This document shows, piece after piece, positions 44,278-52,896 of a DNA stretch of 52,998 bases. The DNA is from Akkermansia muciniphila. GTDB lineage: Bacteria; Verrucomicrobiota; Verrucomicrobiia; Limisphaerales; SIBE01. The stretch covers positions 1 to 52,998 of the forward strand of contig CAMAWP010000012.1 in NCBI GenBank assembly GCA_945861765.1, given 5' to 3'. Positions within the stretch are counted from its first letter, which is position 1, and the number at the start of each line of letters is the position of its first letter. Under the pieces are notes generated by a model that had not been told where the DNA came from, did not search any database, and saw only the letters and a program-made list of their open reading frames with translations. Made by a program: the position numbers and the translations under genes.

Positions 44278-44748
44278 CTATTCGACTTCTGTGACGCGGA
44301 CGCGCTTCTGATCGCGGCACGCTTCGACACTCTTGCGCAATTCCTCGCGCAAATCCGAGGCACCCCGGATGGCTTCGATCCACAGGTTTGGGGTGGAATC
44401 GTCACTCGTCGTAATGTGGATGGTTCCCAGTCCGAACAGGCGTTCCCCAAGCGGTTCCAGCAGGGTGATGTCCTGGACGCGGTAAAGTTCCATTTCATCG
44501 GTTCTTCGATTCACAATGCCCGTCCTGATACGGATACGCTCCGTGGTGAGTTCATAAACCCGGCATCGGATGACGAACCATTGCGCGGCGACATAGACGC
44601 AAGCGATCCCCGCCAGAATCAGCAGCCAGTAGGAAATCACAAACGAGAACACAACCGATGCCACGAAGGCAATTCCCGCAAGAATGAACCTTCCGCAATT
44701 AATCATCGGAGAGGATGAACCTTTGAATAAAATTGTTTCTTCAGTCAT
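44278..44748 (-). CDS. bacterial PH domain membrane protein
   Basis: 156 residues. Two membrane helices (about 19-38 and 40-60) precede a bacterial PH domain of the YdbS/YdbT type (DUF304): YELTTERIRIRTGIVNRRTD, ELYRVQDITLLEPLGERLFG, and LGTIHITTSD. These proteins are poorly characterised; B. subtilis YdbS and YdbT contribute to resistance against some bacteriocins. The start ATG at 44748 is the only sensible one. It is convergent with the pseudopilin gene, with the palindromic element between. Nothing in the sequence shows its partner. Confidence 0.82.
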   Translation of the reverse strand: MTEETILFKGSSSPMINCGRFILAGIAFVASVVFSFVISYWLLILAGIACVYVAAQWFVIRCRVYELTTERIRIRTGIVNRRTDEMELYRVQDITLLEPLGERLFGLGTIHITTSDDSTPNLWIEAIRGASDLREELRKSVEACRDQKRVRVTEVE

Positions 44749-44939
44749 ATCGCATCTCTTCCTTTCTCTTTACATGCACTGACACCAGGAGCAATGGAAA
44801 TTCGTGTCTCGGTTATGGCAGGGATCGCCCGGTTCAGCAATGGATTTCTCCCAGAGTTCCGGGAATCGATGATGGCGGGTTCAAACATTCTTCCGACACG
44901 ACTTTCCCATCTGGCGGGTGTTAGCTCATTAGCCATCGA

Positions 44940-46376
44940 ATGGAAGATTACTTAAATCGACAACCCAAAAAGCGAGCGCGTCTCTTGCTAGTAAAGGCGG
45001 TTTTAGCTTTTGGACTCATCTTGCTCGTGGTTCTCGTGATCATCGGAAACGGGAAAGGCTCTGCGACCTGGATGACAAGCATGCAGCTCAAGGGAGAGAA
45101 GTTCACGGTTGCCGAACTGGTGCAGGACAGGGTGATCGCGACAAACGACTGCATGCCAGAAATTGAGTTCTTGGCTGCGGCCGTTCGAAGGTCCTTGAAA
45201 TGGTCCGGCACTCCCGCGGTCGATCGAGGAACTCCACCTCCGGGCCAACGCCACGTGGGCTGGGCAGAGCGAAGCCTCATTGGCTATGACGGCCGGCATC
45301 TGAGCTGGGAAACAGCGGAGCAAGAGATCGCAATCCTCCGTGATCCATTGAACAAGGTTCACCGCGCGCTCAACAACCCGACCCGTGATCCCGGCTGGGA
45401 TTACTCCATAATCCCGATGATTGGTTCACCCGGGAACTTCGTGGCAAAGAGGGTTACTGCTCAGACGCTGGGCAATGCAATGCTTGTTGAATTGCACGCC
45501 ACAAATATCTTGGCCGCTCAGCAACACCTCGATGCTCTCGTGTCGATGGTTCGCGTACACGATCAAGGATGGACTCTTGTCAACCAAATGATCCGTGTGG
45601 CCATCATCGGCCTGGCCGCGGATGCTACTTGGGCTGCGCTGCAGGCTCCTGGTTGGACAGAACCGCAGTTGCAGAAGCTGCAGCAAGCCTGGCGGGGCCA
45701 TGATCGAATTCCGGCCATGGCTCGCACGCTGGAAATCGAGCGGGCCGCAGGCATCCTCTATTTTGATTCGGTCCGGAAGAGGAATGGAGGTTCAATTTTT
45801 TCCATCGGGCCAGGTGGCTCGAACTCTGTCCAGCTCGCCTTTGAAAAAGTGATTGTCGCTCCGGTTTACGAGTTGGCGTGGTCTCAGGGCGACAAACTCT
45901 TTTACCTCCAATGCATGCAAATTTTTATTGAAGCCCTTCGAGACATGTCGAAAGCGAAGTCTTGGAAAGCGGTTCGGCCTGCGATCGACAGTCAGTTCGA
46001 GGATTACATGAGGCGCCAGACCGGTTTCTTTGGCTATCGCTATCCGATGACCCGTCAGATCATGCCGAATATCCTCAAGGCATTGACCACGATGACCAAG
46101 AATCAAACCTTGGAGCAACTCGTTCTGGCTGCTCTCGCTATCAAACGTTACGAACTCGGACACGGGGAATTGCCATCGGACTTGAAGGCGTTGATCCCGG
46201 ACTACCTCTTAGAAATGCCAACGGACTATTGGGACGGTCAACCACTCCGCTATCGAAAAATTACGACTGGGACCTTCTTGCTTTATAGCTGCGGAGAAGA
46301 TCTCCGCGACAACGGCGGCAGCCCGAGCGTTGACACAATTTGGGAAGCCCCAATCTGGCCGGACCATTCCGAGTGA
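44940..46376 (+). CDS. membrane-anchored protein, paralogue of the permease C-terminal domain
   Basis: 478 residues. An N-terminal transmembrane helix (about 17-36, LVKAVLAFGLILLVVLVIIG) is followed by a large helical domain presumably outside the membrane. The C-terminal block ALAIKRYELGHGELPSDLKA LIPDYL then GQPLRYR parallels the ABC-2 fusion protein at 1-3040, and so does the helical region before it. No catalytic motif is visible. The family appears typical of this bacterial group, judging by the two copies here; I do not recognise a named domain. It begins within a stretch that has no clear ribosome-binding site. A mobile element follows 26 bp after the stop. Confidence 0.82.
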   Translation: MEDYLNRQPKKRARLLLVKAVLAFGLILLVVLVIIGNGKGSATWMTSMQLKGEKFTVAELVQDRVIATNDCMPEIEFLAAAVRRSLKWSGTPAVDRGTPPPGQRHVGWAERSLIGYDGRHLSWETAEQEIAILRDPLNKVHRALNNPTRDPGWDYSIIPMIGSPGNFVAKRVTAQTLGNAMLVELHATNILAAQQHLDALVSMVRVHDQGWTLVNQMIRVAIIGLAADATWAALQAPGWTEPQLQKLQQAWRGHDRIPAMARTLEIERAAGILYFDSVRKRNGGSIFSIGPGGSNSVQLAFEKVIVAPVYELAWSQGDKLFYLQCMQIFIEALRDMSKAKSWKAVRPAIDSQFEDYMRRQTGFFGYRYPMTRQIMPNILKALTTMTKNQTLEQLVLAALAIKRYELGHGELPSDLKALIPDYLLEMPTDYWDGQPLRYRKITTGTFLLYSCGEDLRDNGGSPSVDTIWEAPIWPDHSE

Positions 46377-46402
46377 GGAATCGACACGGCTTCACCGAAC
46401 AT

Positions 46403-46866
46403 GCTTCCCCGCTGTCTTCAGTGGAACCATTTCCGTGTCCGGTCTGGAAGACTCACTCCGGAGGGGTGCCTGGAGTTTGGACATTTTCCGGCCGTGTACT
46501 GTTGTAGCCGATGAGGTTTGCGACTCCCATCTCCCGGATGGGAGATTTGAGAATAGCCCACCCTTTCAAGGGTGGGATTAGGTAGTCAATAGCCAAAGTC
46601 CCGAAGGGACGGTTGAACTATTCTCGTGCGATCCTTTGTCCTGAACAGGCAGTAGGATTTGACGTAGGACATTGGGGGATTCGGCCGTCCCTTCGGGACT
46701 TATGCAATCACTAATGCCAACCCGGGAGTGAACTGCCGGGCTATTCTCGAACCTCCCTCCGGGAGACGAAGGCAGCCAACAGGTCCAAACTCTAGTCAGC
46801 CCGGCGGGATGAGAAAAAAGGCCTCCATCCGCTGTGGGCCTATTCCATTGAAAACAGCGGGGAACC
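46403..46866. mobile_element. MITE-like element R3, full length, with 8-bp target duplication
   Basis: 464 bp. Bounded by CCGAACAT on both sides (46395-46402 and 46867-46874). Inverted ends GCTTCCCCGCTGTCTTCAGT at left and the matching ATTGAAAACAGCGGGGAACC at right. Inner module: GGGAGATTTGAGAATAGCCC (46540-46559) opposed by 46738-46757 with two mismatches; inside it, AAGTCCCGAAGGGACGG (46596-46612) is opposed perfectly by CCGTCCCTTCGGGACTT (46685-46701), and each of these can also fold on itself. A CCCACCCTTTCAAGGGTGGG hairpin lies between. Located between convergent genes, one copy of the duplication being inside the tail of the next gene. Confidence 0.9.
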
Positions 46867-46879
46867 CCGAACATCATCG

Positions 46880-48520
46880 TCACCTTTTGACCAGTCGGGC
46901 CAACACTTGCGAAACGGGGGGTGGCGCCCATGGAGCTTCAATGCCGAGATCAGCCAGGATCACTTGGGCGCAATTGTAACCAGGGAGTCCAGTAACATTG
47001 CCTCCTGGGTGACAGCACGAACCGCAGAGATACAATCCGCCGAAATGTCCCCGGTAATGGCCAGCCCCGGGAAAAGGCCGATGGTAGCCAATCTGTCCAT
47101 TTGCAAAAGCTCCCACGAGCAAGTCGCCGTTTTTCATGTTGGGCAGGGTCCGTTCCACATCGAGCGGGCTGGCTGTGAAAGACTCGATTAACGAATGCTC
47201 AATACTTGGCGCGTACTTCGACCAATGTGAAAGCATGATTCTGCCATGATCGTGCCTGGCTTTGTCCCACTGTTGAGGCTCGCCATGCAGACTATAAGGC
47301 AGCTTCTCCCACATGAATGCGGTGTGCCGGCCGGACGGTGCCTGCGACGAGTCAAAAATTGTCGGGGTTGAACCCCACATCACGGTTGGCGGAATCGTGC
47401 CTGATTCGTGGTGTCGGACGATTTGTTCGAACTGATCCGGGTGGTCCAGCCCCAAAATCACCATGAACGCTTGGTCGATTTCCGGACAGCGCTCCGCCGC
47501 CGTGTAGCGAGGTGGTTCAGACAGATTGGCGTTCAAGGCAAACAACGGCGCGATCAAGTTGTACTGAAAACCCCGAACCCTCTCGATCAGATCACTCGGC
47601 AGGAGCGGCTCGCCGATCAGATCGAGGAATGTCTGATGCGGATTGAGCCCCGAGGCCACAAATCGACGGGCGCGGATGACCTCGCCATCGGTTGTCTCGA
47701 CGCCTATCGCTCGATCCGCCTCCACGAGAATCTTGCGGGGCGTGACGTTGAGTCGAATCTCTCCCCCCGCCTCGCGGACCGCTGAGGTCAGTGCTTCGGC
47801 CAGCCGTTTGGAGCCGCCCACGCACATTTGCGCCATCCGACCACTGGCCAGCAACGCAGGAATATGGTGACCGAACCCGCGGCAACGAAGATCCACCTCA
47901 CGCAGTCCGTTGAAAAACAGGAGGCCGGCCTGGACGACGGGATGTTCAAACTCCTGCCTCACGAACTCCAATGGCGACGCCTCGCTGACTCGCAGGAGGA
48001 GGCGTCCTTCCTCGCTTTGCGAAAGCAACGTCCGCCGTTGATCGGGCGGCAACGGTGGCGATTGGGCTTCAGGGATCAAGATGTGGGCGACGATCGGGCG
48101 GAAGGTTTCACACCATCGGCGAAGAGCTTGCGCATCTTTGCGGCTGAAGCGCGCAAAGGATTCAACAGTCTTCTCGAAATCGGTCCACCATTCGAGCACA
48201 CGTCCGTCCCCGGCGATCAGCACTACATTCAACGCTGGCTCAATGTATTCCGCACCCAGACGCTTCAGGTCCAAGTCCGAAAACCACGGCAACGCTGTGA
48301 TGCCGCGGTGATAGAATGAATGAGTGTTGTGAAGAAAACCGGAACCTGGCGGTTGTTCGACCGTCATCAACCCGCCGCCCGCAACGTCGCGCGGCTCCAG
48401 ACAAACCGTCGTTAACCCGGAACGCGCCAGGTAAGCTTGAAGGACCAGACTGTTATGCCCGGCCCCGAGAATGATTCCATCGTATTCGTGAGTATTCAAA
48501 GGAAGTCGAGGTTCGGACAA
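46880..48520 (-). CDS. FAD-dependent oxidoreductase, phytoene desaturase/PYROXD2-like
   Basis: 546 residues. The N-terminus has the dinucleotide-binding GIILGAGHNSLVLQAYLARS with the acidic end at CLEPRDVAGGG. The C-terminus has GLYLCGSCCHPGGNVTGLPG, which closes the FAD site in the carotenoid-desaturase/amine-oxidase superfamily. GAGHN rather than GxGxxG is characteristic of the PYROXD2-like branch, whose substrates are unknown. The only upstream start is TTG 48520, as TGA occurs a few codons earlier. The C-terminal end is met by R3, whose target duplication lies just after the stop. No carotenoid genes are adjacent. Confidence 0.86.
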   Translation of the reverse strand: MSEPRLPLNTHEYDGIILGAGHNSLVLQAYLARSGLTTVCLEPRDVAGGGLMTVEQPPGSGFLHNTHSFYHRGITALPWFSDLDLKRLGAEYIEPALNVVLIAGDGRVLEWWTDFEKTVESFARFSRKDAQALRRWCETFRPIVAHILIPEAQSPPLPPDQRRTLLSQSEEGRLLLRVSEASPLEFVRQEFEHPVVQAGLLFFNGLREVDLRCRGFGHHIPALLASGRMAQMCVGGSKRLAEALTSAVREAGGEIRLNVTPRKILVEADRAIGVETTDGEVIRARRFVASGLNPHQTFLDLIGEPLLPSDLIERVRGFQYNLIAPLFALNANLSEPPRYTAAERCPEIDQAFMVILGLDHPDQFEQIVRHHESGTIPPTVMWGSTPTIFDSSQAPSGRHTAFMWEKLPYSLHGEPQQWDKARHDHGRIMLSHWSKYAPSIEHSLIESFTASPLDVERTLPNMKNGDLLVGAFANGQIGYHRPFPGAGHYRGHFGGLYLCGSCCHPGGNVTGLPGYNCAQVILADLGIEAPWAPPPVSQVLARLVKR

Positions 48521-48585
48521 AGAATACGGCGATAAAAAGCGAGGTCAATCCAAGGGAAGCAATTTTCATTGTGGCGTATGGTCCG

Positions 48586-48678
48586 CATATAGTCCCGGCT
48601 TTAGCCGGTCGCCCCGTGAAAACCGGCTAAAGCCGAGACTACAAACGACGAGCGGACAGTGTCCTGGGCCAAAATGAG
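48586..48678. repeat. GTAGTCCCGGCTTTAGCCGG palindrome family, copy 1
   Basis: The left arm at 48590-48609 and right arm at 48622-48641 pair with one mismatch around CGCCCCGTGAAA. The adjacent 33 bases at 48646-48678 (beginning CGACGAGCGGACAGTGTCCT) are shared with copy 2 at 52768-52859, differing at one base. The shared flank shows that the unit is larger than the hairpin. Confidence 0.8.
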
Positions 48679-48719
48679 CAAACCAAGCGCGAAGGGCGCG
48701 TGGCAGGGCCGATGAACTG

Positions 48720-49097
48720 CGTTGTCGTACCCGAGGTAGCTTCCGACTGACATCTCCCGGATGGGAGATTTGAGAATAGCCCACCCTTTCAAGGGTGGGA
48801 TTAGGTAGTCAATAGCCAAAGTCCCGAAGGGACGGTTGAACTATTCTCGGGCGATCTTTTGTCCTGAACAGACAGTGAGAATAGGAGCTGACGTGGGACA
48901 TTGGGGGGGCATTCGGCCGTCCCTGCGCGACTTAGGCAATCGCTCATGCGAACCCGGCAGTCAACTGCCGGGCTATTCTCGAATCTCCCTCCGGGAGACG
49001 AAGGCAGCCAATAGATCCAAACTCCAGTCAGCCTGGCGGGATGAAAAAAAGGTGTTCATCCGCTGTGGACCTATTCCACTGTAAACAGCGGGGAACC
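48720..49097. mobile_element. MITE-like element R4, left-truncated
   Basis: Similarity to R1 and R3 starts near GCTTCCGACTGACATCTCCC and runs to the right end at 49074-49097 (ACTGTAAACAGCGGGGAACC). The inner module is present: ATCTCCCGGATGGGAGAT, CCCACCCTTTCAAGGGTGGG (48780-48799), GTCCCGAAGGGAC, CCCGGCAGTCAACTGCCGGG (48953-48972). The normal left end is missing and a GTAGTCCCGG palindrome unit takes its place. No target duplication can be defined. Confidence 0.75.
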
Positions 49098-49143
49098 AGG
49101 TTCATTGGAAGCCTCCACCTGCGACATTGGACCCGCATCGGGA

Positions 49144-49230
49144 CCATGAACCTGGGAGCGCCGGCGAGTTGCTGTGGCAGAATTAGGAACACGCCGGCGA
49201 GACGCCAGCGCTCCCAGGTCAGGTTCATGG
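49144..49230. repeat. inverted-repeat element with CCATGAACCTGGGAGCG ends
   Basis: CCATGAACCTGGGAGCG at 49144-49160 is opposed by CGCTCCCAGGTCAGGTTCATGG at its right side (49209-49230), the latter carrying a short extra ACCTG-type duplication. The interior has CCGGCGAG and CGCCGGCGAGACGCC. Just downstream of the R4 right end. Confidence 0.65.
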
Positions 49231-49394
49231 AGAGAATTGCTGATCCGAGGGATTTGTTTTGGCCGAGTCACCGAGCCTCCTGAAGTTGTCGAGTTACTGC
49301 GAAACTTATCCTTGAAACGCCTTGCACCCCGGGTTAATCCTGTGGAGCTTCGAATAAACCCCGAGACCATGCCGCTAACCCAAAACCACATGAT

Positions 49395-52300
49395 ATGAGA
49401 ACCAAAACCTGTCCAACTCTTCTTGCCTTCACCCTGCTTTTCTTGAGTTCGACCTCATCAAAAGCGGCGGATGTCCTCACTCCTTGCTTCCTCAAGGTCT
49501 CTCTCTACACCAACATCACTGGCACGGCGGTCGCGGACTTGGTGGCCGATCCAAAATATCCAGCCAAGCCGGACGAAGTTCGGTTCCTCAGATCCTTCAA
49601 CAGCCGCGACGCGTTGCCGACGGACGCGCTGGAAACTTTCGGCGGCCGGATCGAAGGTTTTTTGACTCCGCTCGAATCAGGCGATTATCACTTCTTCCTC
49701 AGGAGTGACGACACCTCCGAGTTACGGCTGAGCACCGATGAGTCAGAGGCCAATGCCGCCGTCATCGCCGAAGAGATGGATAGCGGCGACCCGTTTATGG
49801 AACCTGACAGTGGCGATGCGGCCACCTCGGCTCCGATCACCTTAGCGGCTGGGAAGAAGTATTTCATCATGGTGCTCTACAAATCGAGTGCGCTTGCGGG
49901 CAACAGCACCGACTACGCCCAAGTCGCTTGGCGGAAGGTGGGAGACACAACGCCTGCTGTTTCGCTCAAGCCGATTCCCAGCGCGTTTCTCTCGACTCTC
50001 GTCAGCGACGCTCTGAGCCCAAAGATCACCATTACGCTGCCGCCGAAAGATATCACAGCCGAGGAGAATTCCAGAGTCACCTTCTCTATCGTCGCCACGA
50101 ACACACCCGCCAGTCCCCTTTGCATCCAATGGCAGAGAAATGGCGTCAACATCCCGGGAGCTACTGGAACGAACTATGCACGATTTCTCGACAAGGCTGA
50201 CAGCGGTGCGAAGTTCCGCGCCGTGGTGGCGGTGCCGGGAGCGTTCGTGAACAGCGCCGAGGCGACAAGCACCGTTACCGATGACAAGACGCGCCCAGTG
50301 CTGGCGAGCGCGAAAGGCGGTCCAAACCGACCCGAGGTCACATTGACGTTTTCGGAAAGGTTGAACCAGGCTTCCGCCACAACGGTTGCGAATTATAAGA
50401 TAGCGACCGCCGCTGGGACCGCCCTCAGTGTGACTGAAGCACTCTTATCCACGGATCGAACGCAGGTCACTCTCAAAACTGCGGCGCAGACGATTGGGAC
50501 CGAATACACCATCACTGTAAACAACGTTTCAGACCTCGCGGCGTCGGCACCAAATCTTTTGGCCGCGAATAGTTCGGCGAAGTTTTTCGCCCTGGGACCG
50601 TGGCTCCAAGGCGAAGACGGGTTTGTCGTTTGGGAAGCAGAAGACTACGACCGAAACCTCGACGGCCTCTGGTTTGCGGACACGGAGCGCGGCGTGGCGT
50701 CGGGCGGGGTGTCGATGGTCAATTATAACGGCGCCGGCGGTGGAGAGAGCGCCACTAAACTGGAATACGATATTTTCTTCAGCAAACCCGGCACAAATAT
50801 CATCTGGTGGCGCTTCAGCGGGAATGACGGGAATGACGACTCCGCTTTTATCCACTTGGACGGAGCCCGCCCGGTTCCCAGGGAGGCGGGAAACTTGGCT
50901 GCTCAGAGCGGGACTGGAACCAGCCTCGCAAACGCTTGGGGTTGGACGGCGAGCCCGTTTGAAGGCGGCGGCCAGATGACCTTCGTCATCGAAACCCCAG
51001 GAGTTCACTCCATTGGAATTGCGCGACGCGAGGATGGTTCGTTTGTTGATAAGTTCGTGATCACAACAGACCCGAACTTCAATCCCGCGACGGGTTTTGG
51101 CACCTTGGGGCCGCCGATCACATTGCGGCAAGGGGAGCCCGCTCCCGCCGGTGCCAGCGCGGAAATTACAAGGCAGCCGGTGAACAGCCAAGGGACGGAA
51201 AACACGCCCTTTACAATGTCGGCTGGCGTGACGGTCCCGCCGGGTTCCCTATCAAGTCTCCAATGGCAGAGAAAGCAAGGTAACACCTTTGTGAGCGTTC
51301 CTGGAGCCACCTTGACGAACTTGACCATCAATCCCCTCACGCTGGACTGGAATGGCGCCGTGGTTCGACTCCGAGCAATCGCGGCTGGGGCCAGCAAGCT
51401 TACAGACGAAGTGACCATCACAGTGATTCCCGATACGACACTGCCCATTGTGATGCGCGCTACCGGCTCGGCTCTCGACAAACAAATCGTGATCCTCTTT
51501 TCGGAACCGGTCACTACGGCCACAGCTCAACTTGCGGCGAATTACAAAATCGACAGCTCCGCGGGCGCGGTCACGGTAACCTCGGCGACGCTGGCGCCTG
51601 GTGGGCGCATTGTGACTCTCGATACAGGCGCGCAAACCGCCGGCACCAAATACACAGTGACAATCAACGGCGTCGCTGACACCGCGGGGAAACCGAACAT
51701 CCTGGCCAACGTTCCGACAAAGCTCTACAGCCTCGGCGCGTTGCAGCCACAAGGCGCGGATGGATTGCTCGTGTTTGAAGCGGAAAGTTTCGCGCGCAAT
51801 TTAGACAACCTCTGGGTGAAAAACGTCTCGCGCGGCAATCCTTCCAGCGGAAGCTCCGTCGTGGTCCCGACGGGCGGGAATGAAACCGCGACACAGCTCG
51901 AATACGACCTCACATTCACTCAGACCGGCACCAACATTGTCTGGTATCGAGCCAGCGGTAATGATGGCACCTCTGACTCAACTTGGCTCTGGCTTGACGG
52001 CGCACGTCCGGGCAATAGAACGAATGCCAACCAGGCCTCCATGACCGGGTTTTCCGGCCAGCTCGATTTTGTCTGGCTGAGCGCACCGCAGGATGGCGGT
52101 GGCCAGTTCACGATCGACATCAAGACAGCCGGCGCACACACGATCGGGATCGCACGTCGCGAGAACAACGCGTATTTCGACAAATTTGTAATCACCACCG
52201 ATCCGAGCTTCAATCCTTCGAACTATGGCCCATTCGGACCGCCCGAAACCCGGGTCGGAGCGGTGGCGTTGCCGAAGCTCTCGATTACGTCGCCGGCCAC

Positions 52301-52742
52301 CAGCGCTCAGTTCGACGTGGGCGTTGAAATCCCAGTCGCCGTCTCCATCTCCGCAACCTCACGCGTGATTTCGAAAGTAGAGTTTTTCCGCGGCACAACG
52401 AAGCTCGGAGAATCGGCTGCAAGCCCGTTCAACTTTACCTGGCAAAACGCGCCGGCTGGCACCAATAACATCACGGCGAGACTCACGGACGATGTCAATG
52501 ATGTCGTCCAGTCAAACGCAGTGGCGATCATCGTCAATGCCGCGCAATCGATCAAAGTGACCGCCACCGTGAATCCAGGAGGGCTAACGCTAGCCTGGCA
52601 AGGAGGCGCTGGCCCGTACACGATTCAGAAGAAGACCAGCCTGGCGGATGCGGCCTGGGTGGACGTCGTGACGACCAGCGACACGACCGCTACGGTGCCG
52701 CTCCAGGGTGCCAGCGGGTTCTTCCGTGTCAAGGTGCCGTAA
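49395..52742 (+). CDS. large secreted modular protein (PA14-like, Ig-like and EAE-type modules)
   Basis: 1,115 residues. A signal peptide covers about 1-24. A PA14-like beta-barrel follows (about 40-195, RIEGFLTPLESGDYHFFLRS). Then come two parallel sets, each with an Ig-like unit (near 210-295 and 590-680; both with LQWQR or IQWQRNGVNIPGATGTN), a Big_5/SbsA-like unit (VTLTFSERLNQASATTVANY and IVILFSEPVTTATAQLAANY) and a module opening with VWEAEDY or VFEAESF and closing with DKFVITTDPNFNP or DKFVITTDPSFNP (about 410-555 and 787-932). A further Ig unit (about 958-1050) and a short C-terminal sheet end it. Binding of polysaccharide is likely; no catalytic site is seen. The C-terminus lacks LPXTG or a clear anchor. 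Confidence 0.88.
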   Translation: MRTKTCPTLLAFTLLFLSSTSSKAADVLTPCFLKVSLYTNITGTAVADLVADPKYPAKPDEVRFLRSFNSRDALPTDALETFGGRIEGFLTPLESGDYHFFLRSDDTSELRLSTDESEANAAVIAEEMDSGDPFMEPDSGDAATSAPITLAAGKKYFIMVLYKSSALAGNSTDYAQVAWRKVGDTTPAVSLKPIPSAFLSTLVSDALSPKITITLPPKDITAEENSRVTFSIVATNTPASPLCIQWQRNGVNIPGATGTNYARFLDKADSGAKFRAVVAVPGAFVNSAEATSTVTDDKTRPVLASAKGGPNRPEVTLTFSERLNQASATTVANYKIATAAGTALSVTEALLSTDRTQVTLKTAAQTIGTEYTITVNNVSDLAASAPNLLAANSSAKFFALGPWLQGEDGFVVWEAEDYDRNLDGLWFADTERGVASGGVSMVNYNGAGGGESATKLEYDIFFSKPGTNIIWWRFSGNDGNDDSAFIHLDGARPVPREAGNLAAQSGTGTSLANAWGWTASPFEGGGQMTFVIETPGVHSIGIARREDGSFVDKFVITTDPNFNPATGFGTLGPPITLRQGEPAPAGASAEITRQPVNSQGTENTPFTMSAGVTVPPGSLSSLQWQRKQGNTFVSVPGATLTNLTINPLTLDWNGAVVRLRAIAAGASKLTDEVTITVIPDTTLPIVMRATGSALDKQIVILFSEPVTTATAQLAANYKIDSSAGAVTVTSATLAPGGRIVTLDTGAQTAGTKYTVTINGVADTAGKPNILANVPTKLYSLGALQPQGADGLLVFEAESFARNLDNLWVKNVSRGNPSSGSSVVVPTGGNETATQLEYDLTFTQTGTNIVWYRASGNDGTSDSTWLWLDGARPGNRTNANQASMTGFSGQLDFVWLSAPQDGGGQFTIDIKTAGAHTIGIARRENNAYFDKFVITTDPSFNPSNYGPFGPPETRVGAVALPKLSITSPATSAQFDVGVEIPVAVSISATSRVISKVEFFRGTTKLGESAASPFNFTWQNAPAGTNNITARLTDDVNDVVQSNAVAIIVNAAQSIKVTATVNPGGLTLAWQGGAGPYTIQKKTSLADAAWVDVVTTSDTTATVPLQGASGFFRVKVP

Positions 52743-52767
52743 GCCAGCAATTCTCAGTTTGGGAGGT

Positions 52768-52859
52768 ATGTAGTCCCGGCTTTAGCCGGTCGCCCCGTGA
52801 AAACCGGCTAAAGCCGGGACTACATGCGACGAGCAGACAGTGTCCTGGGCCAAAATGAG
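52768..52859. repeat. GTAGTCCCGGCTTTAGCCGG palindrome family, copy 2
   Basis: Perfect 23-bp arms at 52768-52790 and 52803-52825 around a 12-base loop. The flank at 52827-52859 (CGACGAGCAGACAGTGTCCT onward) matches the flank of copy 1. It lies 25 bp after the stop of the secreted protein and could terminate transcription. Confidence 0.85.
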
Positions 52860-52896
52860 AACACCCCGAACTTTGTGCGCGCATTGCGCCCTTGAA

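Larger units (their letters stand above)
48521..49394. other. repeat-rich intergenic region
   Basis: 874 bp between divergent genes. It holds a GTAGTCCCGG palindrome with its conserved flank (48586-48678), the truncated element R4 (about 48720-49097) and a third palindrome (49144-49230). The remaining 160 bp before the secreted-protein gene likely carry its promoter. Short open frames here come from the repeats. Confidence 0.6.

Noticed and set aside
48836-49084. Open frame of about 80 codons in the intergenic repeat region
   Set aside because: It lies inside the R4 repeat, and similar frames appear in R1 and R3 because the DNA is repeated, not because protein is conserved.
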